Counted from the first letter of the stretch, positions 25,443-34,748 are shown. The stretch is 64,000 bases of DNA from Lachnospiraceae bacterium (GCA_022793195.1 JAAWCJ010000010.1:21089-85088), one strand, 5' to 3'. Notes: generated by a model from the sequence alone, not told the origin. Translations and numbers: made by a program.

Positions 25443-28400
25443 GGGGTCGCGCAGATCCCGGGGAGTTGTAATATAAACCGTATTCTCCAGCGCCGTCGTA
25501 CCGGTGGGAATATCTTTCTCCGGATTTCCTTTGACACCGATCTCCGCGGAATAATAAATGGGGCCATCTCTTTGCCGATTTCCACATCCTCGATAATCCA
25601 GGTCAGAGTCTGTGTCCCGTCCGCATTGTCTGTGACTGTCGGTTCTGTCAACACCGGTTCCGGGAACAGGGCTCCGGCGGATTCATCTTTAACGATATTC
25701 CCCTTTGTCCCGCCGTTTGCCGACGTCTGTACGTAAACGCCTCCAAAATATGCGGTTCCCGGCTTGTAAGTCATATGCTTCGGGAGAGTGTCCACAATGG
25801 TAATCCTGGCAGTATCCCGGAATTCACCTGGTTGATCATAATAGGTCCTCGGCTGCAATTTGAAATCCGCCACTCTCTGATCGGTATCCAGATTAAAGAG
25901 CTGTTTCTCTTCCCCATTGTTTTCTGTCTGCTGCAGATTTTTCGTGATCTTCGTCTTATATCCGATGATCAGCAGAGTATCGCCCCAGTGGTACCAGTCG
26001 GAGTTGTGGCTGCCTTTTATCCCGCTTCCGTCTTCCCAGTATGTCTCCTTATCATAGAAAACACTGCCTTCTATATTGGCGCTCTTATAATGGTCAAGCT
26101 CCCATAAACCTTCTTTCAAAACCAGGTCAGGGACATTTAAATCCGGATGCTGTTCAAGATCAACGCTGCTCAGCATACCGGCTTCCTCCAGCATCCTTTT
26201 TGTCCACACACGGGATGTGGAGGCCAACATAAATGTTTTTCCGGCCAAGTCCATGTCGTCCCTGACTTTTGCCTTGTGATAACACATATAATACGGGTCA
26301 CTGGCATCCACTTCGCTCCCCGGGCCGATAAAGCTGATCAGCATACCGACGCAGAGCTTTCCTTCCGGGATTTTATCCAGGCTGTCATAAAAGACAAGTT
26401 CATCCTCATAAGTACCTTTCAGCTGCTCATCACTGGCCCAGTCGCTCCCATCTTTTTTTGTCGCATAATAGATCCGGATATGCTCTTTGGCCTGCGCTAT
26501 CTCATTACTATCATGTCCCCCCAGGGATGCTCCTCCGTCAAGAGTCAAAATCCAGTCCTCTTCCGTTAGCTCCAGGGCATTCCCATAAAACTTAACTAAA
26601 GTCGTCCCCAGGTAAAGCTGGTTCTCCTCAACCCTGTTTGGATTATAAGAAAGTCCTCCCATCAAATTCAGTTCCGAATCCACCGCCGCATAATCCCGGC
26701 CATCCCGGTTATCCTTGATTCCACATCCTCTTCCGATGTCATTCGCATCCGCATAACGGACTCTGTTCTGCATATGCCCTTCCAGTGTAAGCTCCAGGGT
26801 TCTGGTTTCCCGGTCATCCTCACTGACCATTTGCTGAAAACCATTTTCTCCCTGCACCAGCTTCTCTCCGCTTACCGTTGTGACTTTCATATTGTAGGCC
26901 TGCGCTATTGTGGTAAAAGCCCCCTGGCCGTAAGTCTCCACTATATCGTAATTCGGTTTTTTGCCTGTGCCTTCTTTTTTATTAAACGGTTGTATCAGCC
27001 AGATTTCACCGGATGAAAAGCAGCCCACATTGGCATAATATTTCACTTCTGACGTATCGGCATTCATAGTAGGCATTTTTTGCGGATCAATCTCATAACC
27101 GCTGACGGTTATATGAATCTTATCCCCCTCCTGGGTAGCCGTCCAACTGCCACCGTTATAACAGCCATTGGAATCGTTTGACCAGGTATTATAAGGGGCA
27201 AAGGGAGTTCCTTTCAGGCTGTCGTCAATCTGACGGCCATCTTTATTCCGCTCTCCATATTCCCTCCAGGTCAGTTCGTTATAGCTCCACAAAAGAGGTG
27301 CATAATCTGCATCTTTTATGATTTGGCCGCTTTGATACCCGGATCCATCCTTCGGCGTATTGATTTTATATTCCGACGATATCGTCAGGTCAAAACTAAT
27401 CTCCCCTTCCGGCAGTTCAATTCCTTTCAGGCCCTTGGAAGCATTGTCGTTGTATAGCTGAAGCGTAATGCCAAGCTTCATGGCCCGCCCCGGTATGATA
27501 TCCGTATTGGCCGCCACATTTCCATACTGTTCCATCCAGGCGGCATCTCCCTGGAAATTGAAATCGTCTGCGTAGGAAGAATCTCCTTTTACCTGAATGT
27601 TATATTTGGGCGCCGCCGTTACTTCCACTTCGTTTGCCCTAACAGTCTTTTTCTCCTCCGCGGGCTGGCCATTGATTGTATGGTTTTCGCAAGGACCATC
27701 CCAGGTGCCTCCCTCCATGGCCGCGCTTATAATAGGGGCAAATCTCTGTCCATTTCTCATGGAGCGGACATAAACCGCCACATTTTCTCCAAACTCTCCC
27801 GGCACCACCGAATGGTTTCCCTCCGAAGGGAGCAGAAGTTTATGGCAGGTCAATACCTGACATTCCTTCTCCTGGCCGTCAATCGTACGGATTTCCGTAG
27901 TAAGGACCGGCTTATACCCTTCTGTCTGATCCATCCATGCCATAGCCGTCTGGTCAAACACCGCCTCATCTTTAGTTAGGGGCAGTACGAACTCCATTTT
28001 TACCCTGGCCTGGGCGTAGGTTTTGGTGGCGTCCCAGGACTCCATATCAACCAGAAAATTATAATTAACCGTATCAAAGGTACGAACCAGATCATCCTCT
28101 GCCGTCGTATCGTTTCCCCGTCCTGCCGAAGTGTCAAAAGGGGAGGAGCCTGTGGCAACACCACTAATCGTAATTTCTTTTACGCGGGCCTCATCCGGTC
28201 CCATCACATTCCCGGCCGAATCCTCCAGCGTACTGGTCTGCATCCACTCAAACTGAGAAAGTTTTTCCGAATTGGCTACCTGTGCCTTCTGGGCCTCATT
28301 GAGCTTCTCATAAGCACTCCGCACTTCGCAAACCTGGCTGTAAAGTTCCTGGTAATACAAATTGTAGCCGTCTTCGTCTTCTGCTTCCATCAAAGCGAGA

Positions 28401-29590
28401 AACCGCTCTTCTACTTCTTCCCGTTCAGGCAATGTTTCAATCAGAGCCGTTACCGCTTCCACCTGCTGCTTCTCTTCCTCTGTCAGGACACTTTGAGTTC
28501 CGGAAACTGCATTTCCCTCCAGCATCCTGTTTCCGGCATTTGCTGTTTCCTCCCCGGCATTTTTATATGCTGCTTCCAATTCCGTTATTTTCAAATATCC
28601 GGTAATGTGGCTGTCGCCGGCAGGATATTGGTTCTCCCTCACTTCATCGCTGCTGTTGCCTTCAATCACCCGAATTGTATTCTCCCCTGCATTATAGGAA
28701 GAAACAATTCCCATCTGGTGTGCCGTCTCTTCGTTTTCCCTTGCAAAGAAAACAATGTCGCCCGCTTTGGGTTCATAGCCGCCTGCTGCTATCACAAAGT
28801 TCCGGTTTGTTTCGTTTGCTCCTACGAATTTATCATACCATCCGGCTGCTTCCAGCTCTTTTGGAAAGATGTTTAACTCAGACATCCCGGCATAATACAT
28901 ACAAAAATTCACAAAAGCTGCATCCCAGTCTGCATACATATTTCCGGCAAAATGACCGTACCGGCTATAACCTTTATGGCTTCCATCCTCTGCAACCGTA
29001 TAATTGTTAAGGCTTTCCCTGTATCCCACCTGTTGCTTGGCCGCCGTCACCAAATCTTCTCCCCAGACGCCTTTCCATGTGGTGCCGGCATACATCCCAT
29101 TCCAAGTCTCCTGGCTCTCCACATCCTCGGTTTCATTGGTGTAACACAAGTCCGTATGGATATGTTCTTCCTTTCCGCAGACGATTTCACTTGTATAACA
29201 TTCATCCGTATGGCTATGCCCTTCTCTTTCTTCCAATCCGCAGGCCCAGCCTTCCGGTGTGCTATAACACTCCTCCGTATGGGTATGTTCTTCGCCTTCC
29301 TCCAGTCCGCACCTCAGTTCCTTCGGAAAATAACAAGACTCCGTATGAAGATGCCCTTCCACTTCCTCTAAGCCGCAGGATAGTGTTTTTGTATAGCATC
29401 CCTCACCGTGCTGATGTTCTTCCACTCCACATTGGGGCGTACCAGTCATGGCCATACCGTATTGTGACAGAATCCCTGCCACGCTTCCGACTACCATCAC
29501 AACCAGAAGAACCGCAGCAATCGCGGCTTTCCTGCTTTTCCTCTGCCGCTTCTTCAACTCATCTAAATATTCTCTCAAAAGTTTCTGCAT
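25439..29590 (-). CDS. Giant pilus tip adhesin, N-terminal part (frameshifted)
   Basis: 1383 residues before a premature stop. A leader/helix (AAIAAVLLVVMVVGSVAGIL) is followed by five Cys/His repeats of the form CGLEE-x-HxHTxxCY, then a CHAP-like domain (residues about 200-345) in which the usual WCAxF cysteine is replaced (DWDAAFVNF), so peptidase activity is doubtful, then long beta-sandwich regions. A missing base in the GGCCCC stretch at 25560-25565 shifts the frame; restoring one G gives EIGKEMGPIYYSAEIG and joins the 23349-25442 frame, a protein of about 2080 residues. Start at 29590 after AGGAAGGTG. It may be a true mutation, phase variation or a sequencing error. Confidence 0.85.
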   Translation of the reverse strand: MQKLLREYLDELKKRQRKSRKAAIAAVLLVVMVVGSVAGILSQYGMAMTGTPQCGVEEHQHGEGCYTKTLSCGLEEVEGHLHTESCYFPKELRCGLEEGEEHTHTEECYSTPEGWACGLEEREGHSHTDECYTSEIVCGKEEHIHTDLCYTNETEDVESQETWNGMYAGTTWKGVWGEDLVTAAKQQVGYRESLNNYTVAEDGSHKGYSRYGHFAGNMYADWDAAFVNFCMYYAGMSELNIFPKELEAAGWYDKFVGANETNRNFVIAAGGYEPKAGDIVFFARENEETAHQMGIVSSYNAGENTIRVIEGNSSDEVRENQYPAGDSHITGYLKITELEAAYKNAGEETANAGNRMLEGNAVSGTQSVLTEEEKQQVEAVTALIETLPEREEVEERFLALMEAEDEDGYNLYYQELYSQVCEVRSAYEKLNEAQKAQVANSEKLSQFEWMQTSTLEDSAGNVMGPDEARVKEITISGVATGSSPFDTSAGRGNDTTAEDDLVRTFDTVNYNFLVDMESWDATKTYAQARVKMEFVLPLTKDEAVFDQTAMAWMDQTEGYKPVLTTEIRTIDGQEKECQVLTCHKLLLPSEGNHSVVPGEFGENVAVYVRSMRNGQRFAPIISAAMEGGTWDGPCENHTINGQPAEEKKTVRANEVEVTAAPKYNIQVKGDSSYADDFNFQGDAAWMEQYGNVAANTDIIPGRAMKLGITLQLYNDNASKGLKGIELPEGEISFDLTISSEYKINTPKDGSGYQSGQIIKDADYAPLLWSYNELTWREYGERNKDGRQIDDSLKGTPFAPYNTWSNDSNGCYNGGSWTATQEGDKIHITVSGYEIDPQKMPTMNADTSEVKYYANVGCFSSGEIWLIQPFNKKEGTGKKPNYDIVETYGQGAFTTIAQAYNMKVTTVSGEKLVQGENGFQQMVSEDDRETRTLELTLEGHMQNRVRYADANDIGRGCGIKDNRDGRDYAAVDSELNLMGGLSYNPNRVEENQLYLGTTLVKFYGNALELTEEDWILTLDGGASLGGHDSNEIAQAKEHIRIYYATKKDGSDWASDEQLKGTYEDELVFYDSLDKIPEGKLCVGMLISFIGPGSEVDASDPYYMCYHKAKVRDDMDLAGKTFMLASTSRVWTKRMLEEAGMLSSVDLEQHPDLNVPDLVLKEGLWELDHYKSANIEGSVFYDKETYWEDGSGIKGSHNSDWYHWGDTLLIIGYKTKITKNLQQTENNGEEKQLFNLDTDQRVADFKLQPRTYYDQPGEFRDTARITIVDTLPKHMTYKPGTAYFGGVYVQTSANGGTKGNIVKDESAGALFPEPVLTEPTVTDNADGTQTLTWIIEDVEIGKEMAPFIIPRRSVSKEIRRKIFPPVRRRWRIRFILQLPGICATP

Positions 29591-29603
29591 ATTCTTCACC
29601 TTC

Positions 29604-30209
29604 CTAGTGCATAATTCCCATGCGCGCCAATGGCCACGCCCGAAACACCACTTTGCCGACAATCTGCTCTTTTTCCACAGATCCGATTGATTTAATCCGG
29701 CTGTCTATTGATATGGCTCTGTTGTCCCCCAGCACAAATGTCATCCCTTCCGGAACGATGTAGGGAAATTCCACTTCACATTTTCCCAGACTTTTTTCTT
29801 CCAGATAAGGCTCATCAATCATTTCACCGTTGACATATACGTTGCCATCTCTGTCCATCTCCACACAGTCCCCTGAGCTTGCTATGGCGCGTTTTAAGAG
29901 TACCCGTCCGCCATAATAAAATCCCACTATATCCCCCGTCTCAATCTCTTTTGTCTGGCGGAGAAATACGATCTCGCCGCTCTCAAGGGCCGGTTCCATA
30001 CTGTTTCCATTGATTTTGATTAGTACGAAAATCCTGGTGGCCACCAACGCGGTTATCGCAGCTGCCACAATCAGCACCACCGCCACATTCCAGAGGGTTT
30101 TCCGAAAACTATGTTTTGCCTCCTCCCTGGCCAATTCCGCCCGGAGAAGTTCTATGGAAGGAATCTCCAGTGTTTCTTTCCGTTCTTCCTTCCGCTCTTC
30201 TTTATCCAT
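29604..30209 (-). CDS. lepB: Signal peptidase I (LepB type)
   Basis: A 201-residue membrane signal peptidase of the bacterial S26A type. One membrane helix (VAVVLIVAAAITALVATRIFVLI) is followed by the catalytic serine in INGNSMEPALESG, the catalytic lysine in GRVLLKRAIASSGD, and box E (VLGDNRAISIDSR). It differs from the SipW-type enzyme at the other end of the locus, so the locus has two peptidases, probably for conventional pilin leaders and SipW-type leaders respectively. The ATG at 30209 follows AGGTGATATTT. It starts the structural part of the operon. Confidence 0.9.
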   Translation of the reverse strand: MDKEERKEERKETLEIPSIELLRAELAREEAKHSFRKTLWNVAVVLIVAAAITALVATRIFVLIKINGNSMEPALESGEIVFLRQTKEIETGDIVGFYYGGRVLLKRAIASSGDCVEMDRDGNVYVNGEMIDEPYLEEKSLGKCEVEFPYIVPEGMTFVLGDNRAISIDSRIKSIGSVEKEQIVGKVVFRAWPLARMGIMH

Positions 30210-30248
30210 AAATATCACCTGAGGCCATGACAAGTGAAGCGTATTCTG

Positions 30249-30767
30249 TCACGGCTGTTTCCGTATGCCGGTCAGTCCTGCCTGTCTGCCGTGGCTGAGG
30301 CACATTCTGTCTTTTCCGAATACTGGTAATCCTCCCCAGTTCCAGGGGAGGCTGCTGTTTTTTTCCTTCCCTTCTGCAGCAGACTGTTTTTTTTCCGAAA
30401 CCGCCATTCCATTTTTCTGAATACTCATCAAATAGCGTTCCGCTGCTTTCTGGGCTTCTCCGAATATCTCACTGATCCTGTCTGCGGCCTCTGCAAGGGA
30501 ACCCGCTTCTCCCAATCTGGTCTCCTGTTTTTTCTTCAGCTCTTCGATTTCTGCCTTAAGCTGCGCAATGCTGGCGTCCTTCTGGTTCAGCCGTTCATCT
30601 TTGACGTCCAGCTTTTTCTTCAGGCGCTGGTAACTTTCTTCCATTACGGCAAACTGTTCTTTTATTTCATCTGATTCCTGCTGCAGTCTTTCTGTTTCTT
30701 CACACTGTATAAGAAGCATCTGCAAAAGTTCTCTCCGCTTTAACCTGCGCAATTCTTTCTCTGCCAT
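30249..30767 (-). CDS. Coiled-coil protein of the pilus locus, unknown function
   Basis: A 172-residue hydrophilic protein with no signal peptide. Residues about 5-110 are heptad-rich coiled coil (LRRLKRRELLQMLLIQCEETERLQQES; RLKKKLDVKDERLNQKDASIAQLKAEIEELKKKQE). The last 40 residues are irregular and include SLPWNWGGLPVF. GAGGGATTAT precedes the ATG. It lies 11 bases after the preceding small paralogue and ahead of the signal peptidase. I do not recognise the family; a cytoplasmic assembly or localisation factor is possible. Confidence 0.65.
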   Translation of the reverse strand: MAEKELRRLKRRELLQMLLIQCEETERLQQESDEIKEQFAVMEESYQRLKKKLDVKDERLNQKDASIAQLKAEIEELKKKQETRLGEAGSLAEAADRISEIFGEAQKAAERYLMSIQKNGMAVSEKKQSAAEGKEKNSSLPWNWGGLPVFGKDRMCLSHGRQAGLTGIRKQP

Positions 30768-30778
30768 ATAATCCCTCT

Positions 30779-31255
30779 TTACATTTCTTTATCTGACCCG
30801 CCATCATTCGCCTGCCCTGCTTCATCCAGGGTACTGTCTATGATCTTAATCAGTTCCAAAGCCGACCGGAAACATACGGTTTGGTCTTTATCCAGGTATG
30901 TGACCCTGCCCTGCCAGCTGCTGTGCTGTCTGTGCTGTACACGGATAACAAACGTCCCCATATCACCATGTTGTTCTAATAATTCTTCATCGCCCATGAC
31001 TTTTGCCATCCCTTCTTTTTTCCGGTATCTGTGTATACGCCCGCCTATATCTCTGTCACCGGTTCCCATATGGGGAAAGCCCAGTGAATTAAAAAGCTCC
31101 TCCGCAGTCCTTATGATATCTTCATATCCGCAAAAAAGAATTCCTTCTTTACTGTATCCGTGATACAGCCGGCCTTTTATCATCCCATTATCATTCTGAT
31201 CGACACACAGCATAATCCCGTTCGGTGTCCCAATATAACGCCCGGATGCTCCCAT
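30779..31255 (-). CDS. Small conserved protein, paralogue of 32763-33248
   Basis: A 158-residue protein without membrane segments or known motif. Its ending (FVIRVQHRQHSSWQGRVTYLDK then FRSALELIKIID) matches the ending of the protein at 32763-33248 (TVTVHRREYGSIQGTVNVKG then FRSALELMHMLHEYL), and the middle blocks also align (EELFNSLGFP with EDALDEAEFP). The two paralogues bracket the BTAD regulator, which suggests a shared role in controlling or assembling the fibre. The start lacks an ideal ribosome site (GGAAAGGGT at distance). Confidence 0.6.
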   Translation of the reverse strand: MGASGRYIGTPNGIMLCVDQNDNGMIKGRLYHGYSKEGILFCGYEDIIRTAEELFNSLGFPHMGTGDRDIGGRIHRYRKKEGMAKVMGDEELLEQHGDMGTFVIRVQHRQHSSWQGRVTYLDKDQTVCFRSALELIKIIDSTLDEAGQANDGGSDKEM

Positions 31256-31375
31256 CAGACCATACCCTTTCCGCGCCTTTTATCTTTCCTTCTTCCTGAC
31301 TGACAAATATATCTACATTCATACGTCCCTGTGGTTCAGGAACATTTCCACTTTTATTTCGATATTAACAACATT

Positions 31376-31410
31376 TTAACAATCCACCACTATCTCAATA
31401 GCTATCCATT
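31376..31410 (-). promoter_or_regulatory. Candidate BTAD-regulated promoter of the structural operon
   Basis: On the minus strand three GATAG/GATTG-like units lie about 10-12 bases apart just ahead of an extended -10-like TGTTAAAAT, with no good -35. Activators of the SARP/BTAD type bind short direct repeats with such spacing and replace the -35. Weak evidence: the motif is short. Confidence 0.3.
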
Positions 31411-31454
31411 TCGCTTTTTACTGCGCTTTTTTAATTTTTTGGCTATATAAATCA

Positions 31455-31487
31455 TGTCGTATAGGGAACAAAGTTTCCTATACGACA
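31455..31487. repeat. TGTCGTAT hairpin repeat, copy 1
   Basis: TGTCGTATAGG pairs with CCTATACGACA around a short A-rich loop. The same hairpin, with compensating base changes (GTATGG/CCATAC), ends the modules at 36181-36308 and 45248-45364. Confidence 0.6.
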
Positions 31488-31517
31488 AAAAAACAGCAGG
31501 CTCATACCCGCTGTTTT
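31487..31517 (-). terminator. Rho-independent terminator after the BTAD regulator gene
   Basis: On the minus strand AAAACAGC and GCTGTTTT pair around a short loop and run into a T7 tract, 14 bases after the BTAD stop codon. It separates the regulator transcript from the structural pilus genes, implying that those have their own promoter. Confidence 0.8.
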
Positions 31518-31530
31518 AAAGGTGTTTCTC

Positions 31531-32724
31531 TTATGTCTCACAAATCACACTGTTCACATGATATTGTATACCTATGCGCTGTCTTCCGACAATGAATCTC
31601 TGATTAATGCGATTCTTTATAATCTCGCAATCTTCTCTTGTAATATTAATCAACAGAATCAAAAACTGGCCGCTTCCATACTGATTGACAATATCTCCAT
31701 GTCTCACAGACATTTTGACTGCTTCCAGAAGCCTGGCAGACATTTCCTCCCGTCGTTCCTTTTCTTTAACCGGATTCCCTTTACTGTCCACCATGGTGCA
31801 TAACATCAGGTAAATGCTCTGCCCTCCCCGCTCCATCAGGCGGCTGACCGCATGGTATATACCGCGAAATACCGGATATGAACATTGATAGCCGCCATTT
31901 GGGGAACCGGAATCTTCTGCCAGTCTCCTCTGGATCTGATCCAGCACTGCATAAGAGTGGCGCATCTGGCTTCCCAACCGTTCCATTGTCTCCAAAAGCT
32001 TCGCAGAAGGATAGACGCCCTGTTCTCTGAGATAATATTCCACCGTATCGGCATACAGCTTTTCAGCCTCCCCATATCTCCCTTTCTCCATAAGGGCTTC
32101 CATAATCAGGCTTTCCCAGTTGGAGAAGGGGGTAATCTCTGTCACATATCTTCCAAGCTTCTCCAGGCGGAGCCAATCTTCTTTCTTCCTTATAATAGTA
32201 GCTGCATTTTCCACACATTCGCAAAACTGCCTGCGGTAACGTCTCGCCTCCGCCCCCGCCCACCGGACTGCCGTATATGTAGAAAGAAACTCTCCTTTGT
32301 ATTTGTAACATGCATCCAGATAAATTCCCAGTCGTTTTTCCTCGTCCGCACATCCTTCCGCCTGACTGCATAAGCTGTCAAAAACCGCTGCATCTTCGCT
32401 CACCGGTATCTGCGGCGTCCAATAATAAATACCCTTTTTCAGAAATATATAATTCTCATCAGGCAGCCCCATATTCTTAAGCTTCTTTTTCGCCTTATAC
32501 ACAATCGTCTGCAGCGCCTGATGTCTGTTTTCCACATCCCTGTCCCCAAGCAACACATCTTCCAGATAGTCCCGGCTCACTCCCGTGGAAACATTGTGGA
32601 GCAGAATCTGCATAAGACTCGTGAAATGAGTATCTCTAAGCTTTTCTCCGGTCAAAGGACGTCCATTGTAATACAGCTGAAAATTTCCAAACATCTGGAC
32701 GTACAGAACATGTGGCTTCTCCAT
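31531..32724 (-). CDS. BTAD (SARP-like) transcriptional activator with degenerate GGDEF-like tail
   Basis: A 397-residue regulator. Residues 1-100 are an OmpR-like winged helix (LYVQMFGNFQLYYNGRPLTGEKLRDT...ALQTIVYKAKKKLK), residues about 110-250 a BTAD helical/TPR domain (YLDACYKYKGEFL; MEALMEKGRYGEAEKLYADTVEYYLREQG), and residues about 290-397 resemble a cyclase-type domain (VRHGDIVNQYGSGQFLILL) with GSGQF in place of GGDEF, so without catalytic residues. Proteins like this activate operons by binding direct repeats. It lies at the head of the fibre locus, between two paralogous proteins and near the invertible segment, so it is the probable master activator. Confidence 0.8.
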   Translation of the reverse strand: MEKPHVLYVQMFGNFQLYYNGRPLTGEKLRDTHFTSLMQILLHNVSTGVSRDYLEDVLLGDRDVENRHQALQTIVYKAKKKLKNMGLPDENYIFLKKGIYYWTPQIPVSEDAAVFDSLCSQAEGCADEEKRLGIYLDACYKYKGEFLSTYTAVRWAGAEARRYRRQFCECVENAATIIRKKEDWLRLEKLGRYVTEITPFSNWESLIMEALMEKGRYGEAEKLYADTVEYYLREQGVYPSAKLLETMERLGSQMRHSYAVLDQIQRRLAEDSGSPNGGYQCSYPVFRGIYHAVSRLMERGGQSIYLMLCTMVDSKGNPVKEKERREEMSARLLEAVKMSVRHGDIVNQYGSGQFLILLINITREDCEIIKNRINQRFIVGRQRIGIQYHVNSVICET

Positions 32725-32762
32725 CTTTATTTTCCCATCCCTCAGCTTTTTCCATCTATGTT

Positions 32763-33248
32763 TTAAGAACGGTGCCGAAAATTGTTTTCCAGGTATTCAT
32801 GAAGCATGTGCATGAGTTCCAGCGCACTGCGAAACTGTGTCTTCTCTCCTTTCACATTTACAGTCCCCTGTATACTTCCGTACTCCCGCCGGTGTACGGT
32901 AACTGTCATCTGTCCACGGAAACCGGCGCCTGTTTCCCTCCGTCCATCCCCATCCTCCGGACTCCGGCTCGCCTGTTTCCAGGAAATCCATCTCCATCCG
33001 CGGTTTTCTGCTTTAGAATATCCGGTTTTCCCTTTTTCCATCTTCAGATGTCTGAACTCTCCTATCTTCCGCGGGAACTCCGCCTCATCCAAAGCATCTT
33101 CCATAAGCATGAACAACTGATCCAGGCTGTCAAAGTAAAATGGCATCTGATAGCGAAGCGTCTGCATCGTCCCCTTCGCAACCCTGCCCTCATAAGAATC
33201 AAAACGCAGCAGCAACGGCTCTGAACAAAAAGCGGTATGGTCTGTCAT
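32763..33248 (-). CDS. Small conserved protein, first gene downstream of the invertible segment
   Basis: A 161-residue soluble protein related to the one at 30779-31255 (shared FRSALEL ending and preceding HRRE-x-S-x-QG strand). No signal peptide or membrane helix; family unknown. AGGAGGAGAAACGGC precedes the ATG. It is the first gene of the fibre locus, 55 bases from the inverted repeat at 33304, and has no good promoter of its own in that gap, so it depends on transcription coming from the invertible segment. It ends 38 bases before the BTAD gene starts. Confidence 0.62.
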   Translation of the reverse strand: MTDHTAFCSEPLLLRFDSYEGRVAKGTMQTLRYQMPFYFDSLDQLFMLMEDALDEAEFPRKIGEFRHLKMEKGKTGYSKAENRGWRWISWKQASRSPEDGDGRRETGAGFRGQMTVTVHRREYGSIQGTVNVKGEKTQFRSALELMHMLHEYLENNFRHRS

Positions 33249-33303
33249 GCCGTTTCTCCTCCTCTCTGTCCCTTCCCGGCCTCACATTTTTATGGATAAT
33301 AAC

Positions 33304-33331
33304 TGTCATAAAGTTCCATACTTTCGGACAA
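33304..33331 (+). repeat. Left 28-bp inverted repeat (recombination site)
   Basis: Identical over 28 bases to the reverse complement of 34811-34838. It contains inverted 10-bp half-sites (TGTCATAAAG and CTTTCGGACA) around a 7-bp asymmetric spacer (TTCCATA), the form of a tyrosine recombinase core site. Confidence 0.9.
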
Positions 33332-33348
33332 GTTGGCTGAATAGCCAG

Positions 33349-34542
33349 TTAAAGGCCATTTGTGTGGATTACCTGACCAGAATCCTGACCACAAACGGAA
33401 ATTTTTTCCAAACGGTTCATATGTTGGCGCTTTAAGTTGATGGAAGGATGAACATATCTTTGGAGTGTCGTGGACACACTGGAATGACCCAGGATCTCTG
33501 ACAAGGATTTCAGGTCAAAGTCATTTTCGACACAACGTGTGGCGAATGTATGCCGCAATGCATGATAGTTGAAATTTTCCAGTCCGCATTTTTTCATTAC
33601 CTTTTTATATTTTCTGTAATATTCCCTTGGCTCCAGGTAATTGCAACTTCCAGTTAATACGTAGAAATCCAAATTTGTCTGATGGTTTTGGAAGGCAGGC
33701 AGCATGAAAGAAGGAATGGGAATTTTTCTGGAAGAAGAGTTGGTTTTTGGCGTATCAATAATGATTTTTGTTTTTGCCTGAATTCCAGGAGCATTTTCAG
33801 AATGAAAGACAGGAATTCGCTGAATGGATCTCCGTACACATAAAATACCGTTTTCCATATCCAAATCTTCCCAACGCAAGGCGCAAATTTCTCCAATCCG
33901 CAGACCAAGATACAAGCTTACCATAATGCCAAAACTAACTTTGGTATCTTCTTTCAACAGAATAACTTCCAGTTTTTTTTGTTCTTCCCAGGTGAGGATT
34001 TGAATTTTGGGGGTATTTTGTCGGGGATTACGGATAACGATATGTGTTGGACAACAATATCCGCGTTCTGCCCCATAGTCCAGTGCAAGGCGGATGACAG
34101 ATAAAAACCCTGTTACGGTTTTTGGGGACCATCCCCCTGATTTTTTCAAATTTCCCTGAGCCAGTTTTTTCAGTGAAAAGTGATCAATATCCTCACTGGT
34201 CATTTCAGACAAAGAAATCTGCCCCAGTTCCGGCCGAATATGTTTTTCGATCATAGCCGTATAGCGGCTATAGGTGGATTCTTTCACATCCGGCCGGACG
34301 AAATACAGCCAGTCCGTAAGCAGTGAGCCGAATGAACGGCGTGTTTGAGGGTAAGTAATACTGCGGGAACCATGAAATAATTTCTGCGACATCATTTGAT
34401 TTTTTGCTTCTTTTGCTTCCGCATAAGTTTTTCTGTAGATATACTTATACTTCGCCCTTCCATTCTCTTTATATCCACAGATCAGCCTCGCTTCCCATCG
34501 CCCGTCTTTCCTCTTTCGGATATTTTCACCGTGTCTTGCCAT
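33349..34542 (-). CDS. Tyrosine recombinase/integrase (Tn916 Int-like)
   Basis: A 397-residue site-specific recombinase. The N-terminal arm-type binding domain (residues 1-60; [24 protein letters not shown]) precedes a SAM-like core-binding domain ([22 protein letters not shown]) and the catalytic domain with Arg in [15 protein letters not shown], His-x-x-Arg in [11 protein letters not shown], His in [14 protein letters not shown], whose tyrosine is the nucleophile. No excisionase, transfer or phage gene is nearby. The gene is enclosed by inverted repeats rather than direct att sites, favouring a DNA-inversion role. AAAGGGGAAACATTT precedes the ATG. Confidence 0.9.
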   Translation of the reverse strand: MARHGENIRKRKDGRWEARLICGYKENGRAKYKYIYRKTYAEAKEAKNQMMSQKLFHGSRSITYPQTRRSFGSLLTDWLYFVRPDVKESTYSRYTAMIEKHIRPELGQISLSEMTSEDIDHFSLKKLAQGNLKKSGGWSPKTVTGFLSVIRLALDYGAERGYCCPTHIVIRNPRQNTPKIQILTWEEQKKLEVILLKEDTKVSFGIMVSLYLGLRIGEICALRWEDLDMENGILCVRRSIQRIPVFHSENAPGIQAKTKIIIDTPKTNSSSRKIPIPSFMLPAFQNHQTNLDFYVLTGSCNYLEPREYYRKYKKVMKKCGLENFNYHALRHTFATRCVENDFDLKSLSEILGHSSVSTTLQRYVHPSINLKRQHMNRLEKISVCGQDSGQVIHTNGL

Positions 34543-34748
34543 AAATGTTTCCCCTTTCGTTTTTTTATTTAAGATATCAAATGGTTTCTGATTAATATAT
34601 CATATACGTAAAAAACGAAAAGAAAAACATTTATAACTGACCACGAAAACGACTGAAAATCCTGCAAAAATGGGATAAAAACAGAAAAATTCAAGGTTCT
34701 GGCCTGGAAAATACTGGAATATACTGGAAATGTGCGCCTTGGGAAGTA

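Noticed and set aside
29081..29450. Repeat-rich region as a CRISPR array
   Set aside because: The repeats are coding Cys/His modules with unequal spacing, in one reading frame of the adhesin.
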